This document shows positions 4,992 to 5,020 of a stretch of DNA of 5,020 bases, one piece after another; the first letter of the stretch is position 1; each line of letters opens with the position of its first letter. Under the pieces are notes generated by a model that saw only the letters and a program-made list of their open reading frames with translations, was not told the DNA's origin and searched no databases. Source of the stretch: Ruminococcaceae bacterium UBA2719 (lineage in GTDB: Bacteria; Bacillota; Clostridia; Oscillospirales; Acutalibacteraceae); NCBI GenBank assembly GCA_002353935.1, contig DEKP01000017.1:1-5020 (forward strand), written 5' to 3'. The position numbers and the translations under genes were made by a program.

Positions 4992-5020
4992 TGGGAAGTA
5001 GCCAAGCGGTAAGGCAACGG
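4992..5020 (+). tRNA. Partial tRNA, probably tRNA-Gln, cut by the window edge
   Basis: The first 29 bases read as acceptor strand TGGGAAG, TA, D-arm GCC-AAGCGGTAA-GGC, then A and the start of an anticodon stem (ACGG). A 5' T followed by GGG, and the D-arm plus AACGG, are typical of Firmicute tRNA-Gln. The anticodon lies outside the window, so the amino acid is inferred; tRNA-Cys shares the D-arm but normally starts with GGC. Confidence 0.78.

Noticed and set aside
4339..5020. tRNA genes considered as integration sites of a mobile element
   Set aside because: No integrase, no direct repeat of a tRNA 3' end and no phage or conjugative genes are present in the window.

Overview
The window looks like a chromosomal segment of a gut-type Clostridia bacterium, most likely of the Ruminococcus/Oscillospiraceae group. 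This is inferred from the AT-rich intergenic DNA, strong AAGGAGG-type ribosome binding sites, a secreted dockerin protein with the TLIQRYLA signature familiar from ruminococcal dockerins, a LicC-type enzyme fused to a winged helix, and a SecB-like protein of the clostridial type. I cannot name the species from sequence alone.

Layout: Bases 1-60 hold a strong hairpin terminator. Bases 89-2899 (minus strand) encode a 936-residue secreted, apparently non-catalytic protein. It has a signal peptide, an uncharacterised N-terminal module, a chain of Ig-like beta repeats, two X25/starch-binding-like modules and a C-terminal type I-like dockerin. Two of the beta repeats are encoded by 262-bp DNA copies that differ at a single base. 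A 325-bp divergent intergenic region follows. It has a plausible promoter for the dockerin gene on the minus strand and a perfect-consensus sigma-A promoter (TTGACA-17-TATAAT) on the plus strand. That promoter drives a 299-residue winged-helix/nucleotidyltransferase fusion resembling LicC, the CTP:phosphocholine cytidylyltransferase (3225-4124).

Downstream, convergent to the LicC-like gene, lie a complete tRNA-Gly(TCC) with encoded CCA, its own promoter and a tightly placed terminator (4304-4469), then a 130-residue SecB-like chaperone gene (4472-4864, minus). The right edge has a divergent promoter and the first 29 bases of a tRNA, probably tRNA-Gln.

The genes do not form one obvious operon. 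A loose theme of surface and secretion runs through the region: a secreted scaffold-docking protein, a possible phosphocholine-activation enzyme for surface decoration, and a SecB-like export or folding chaperone. The co-location may be accidental, since each gene appears to have its own promoter. I see no phage, transposon, CRISPR or toxin-antitoxin genes. The features most worth a second look are the near-identical internal repeat, the uncharacterised N-terminal module, the isolated HTH-LicC fusion, the orphan SecB-like protein, and a 14-bp-arm dyad lying over the tRNA-Gly promoter.
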